From positions 1 through 5,356 of the forward strand of contig JAJYIO010000229.1 in assembly GCA_021790035.1 (NCBI GenBank): a stretch of 5,356 nt of DNA, in the 5' to 3' direction. The position numbers were made by a program, and so were the translations under genes. This document shows, one piece after another, positions 5,272 to 5,356 of the stretch. How positions within the stretch are numbered: the stretch's first letter is position 1; each line of letters starts with the position of its first letter. Source of the stretch: a bacterium. Lineage in GTDB: Bacteria; Cyanobacteriota; Sericytochromatia; S15B-MN24; VGJW01. The notes beneath the pieces are model-generated. The model saw only the letters and a list, made by a program, of their open reading frames with translations, ran no database searches and was not told where the DNA came from.

Positions 5272-5356
5272 GTGTCGGGCGATATCGAGACCACGGCTCG
5301 CATTCTCGACGGGAAGTCGCTCGCCGGGGAGTTCCGGGCGGACCTCACGCGACGAG
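5272..5356 (+). CDS. folD: FolD, bifunctional methylene-THF dehydrogenase/cyclohydrolase (5' end only)
   Basis: Only the first 28 codons are inside the window; the reading frame is still open at its end. The translation contains TARILDGKSLAGEFRADL, which matches the N-terminal signature of FolD (typically A-x-I-(I/L)-D-G-K followed by a helix with an A-x-E-x-R/K pattern). FolD is a cytosolic enzyme of about 280-300 residues that oxidises 5,10-methylene-tetrahydrofolate to methenyl-THF and hydrolyses that to 10-formyl-THF for purine and formyl-methionine synthesis. The catalytic Tyr/Lys region and the NADP-binding domain lie outside the window, so activity cannot be judged. GTG 5272 with AGAAGGA upstream is the preferred start and puts nine residues before the ILDGK block, normal for the family. 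ATG 5233 is in frame and would add 13 residues. The gene begins 61 bp after the thioesterase stop. Confidence 0.8.
   Translation, partial: MSGDIETTARILDGKSLAGEFRADLTRR

Noticed and set aside
1..5356. A defence, mobile or biosynthetic gene cluster
   Set aside because: None of the genes belongs to a known defence, transposition or secondary-metabolite family. The unusual content is limited to the items listed as findings.

Overview
The window is a stretch of high-GC bacterial chromosome (roughly two-thirds G+C by eye) with all recognisable genes on the + strand. The phylum cannot be fixed from the sequence. The gene set is chromosomal housekeeping plus accessory functions, with no transposase, integrase, phage gene, CRISPR array, tRNA or rRNA. 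A long FtsA-like protein with a repeat-bearing C-terminus resembles proteins I recall from Clostridia-type Bacillota. The upstream lipoprotein only says that the cell exports lipoproteins.

Layout. Positions 1-260 contain no convincing gene. They hold a direct repeat, a minus-strand hairpin followed by a T-run that looks like an intrinsic terminator, a very strong G/C hairpin at 104-128, and an AT-rich tract (31 of 50 bases A or T at 181-230) carrying a perfect 7-bp inverted repeat. Then come: a putative secreted lipoprotein of unknown function (261-971); an M20-family metallopeptidase with a complete active site (1059-2408), behind an extended -10 promoter and a clear ribosome binding site; a 768-residue FtsA/PilM-like actin-fold ATPase (2439-4745), whose last 300 residues are about 4.5 copies of a roughly 60-residue unit; a FlK-type hotdog thioesterase (4800-5210) that may be read from a leaderless transcript; and the first 28 codons of folD (5272 to the window end).

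How the genes relate. The peptidase and the FtsA-like gene are 30 bp apart and probably co-transcribed. The thioesterase and folD follow at short spacing, but each has its own translation or promoter signal, so they may be separate units. No single pathway links these genes. The most unusual items are the repeat architecture of the FtsA-like protein, the structured 5' intergenic region, and the FlK-like thioesterase, which keeps the catalytic triad spacing but apparently not the aromatic lid of the fluoroacetyl-CoA enzyme.
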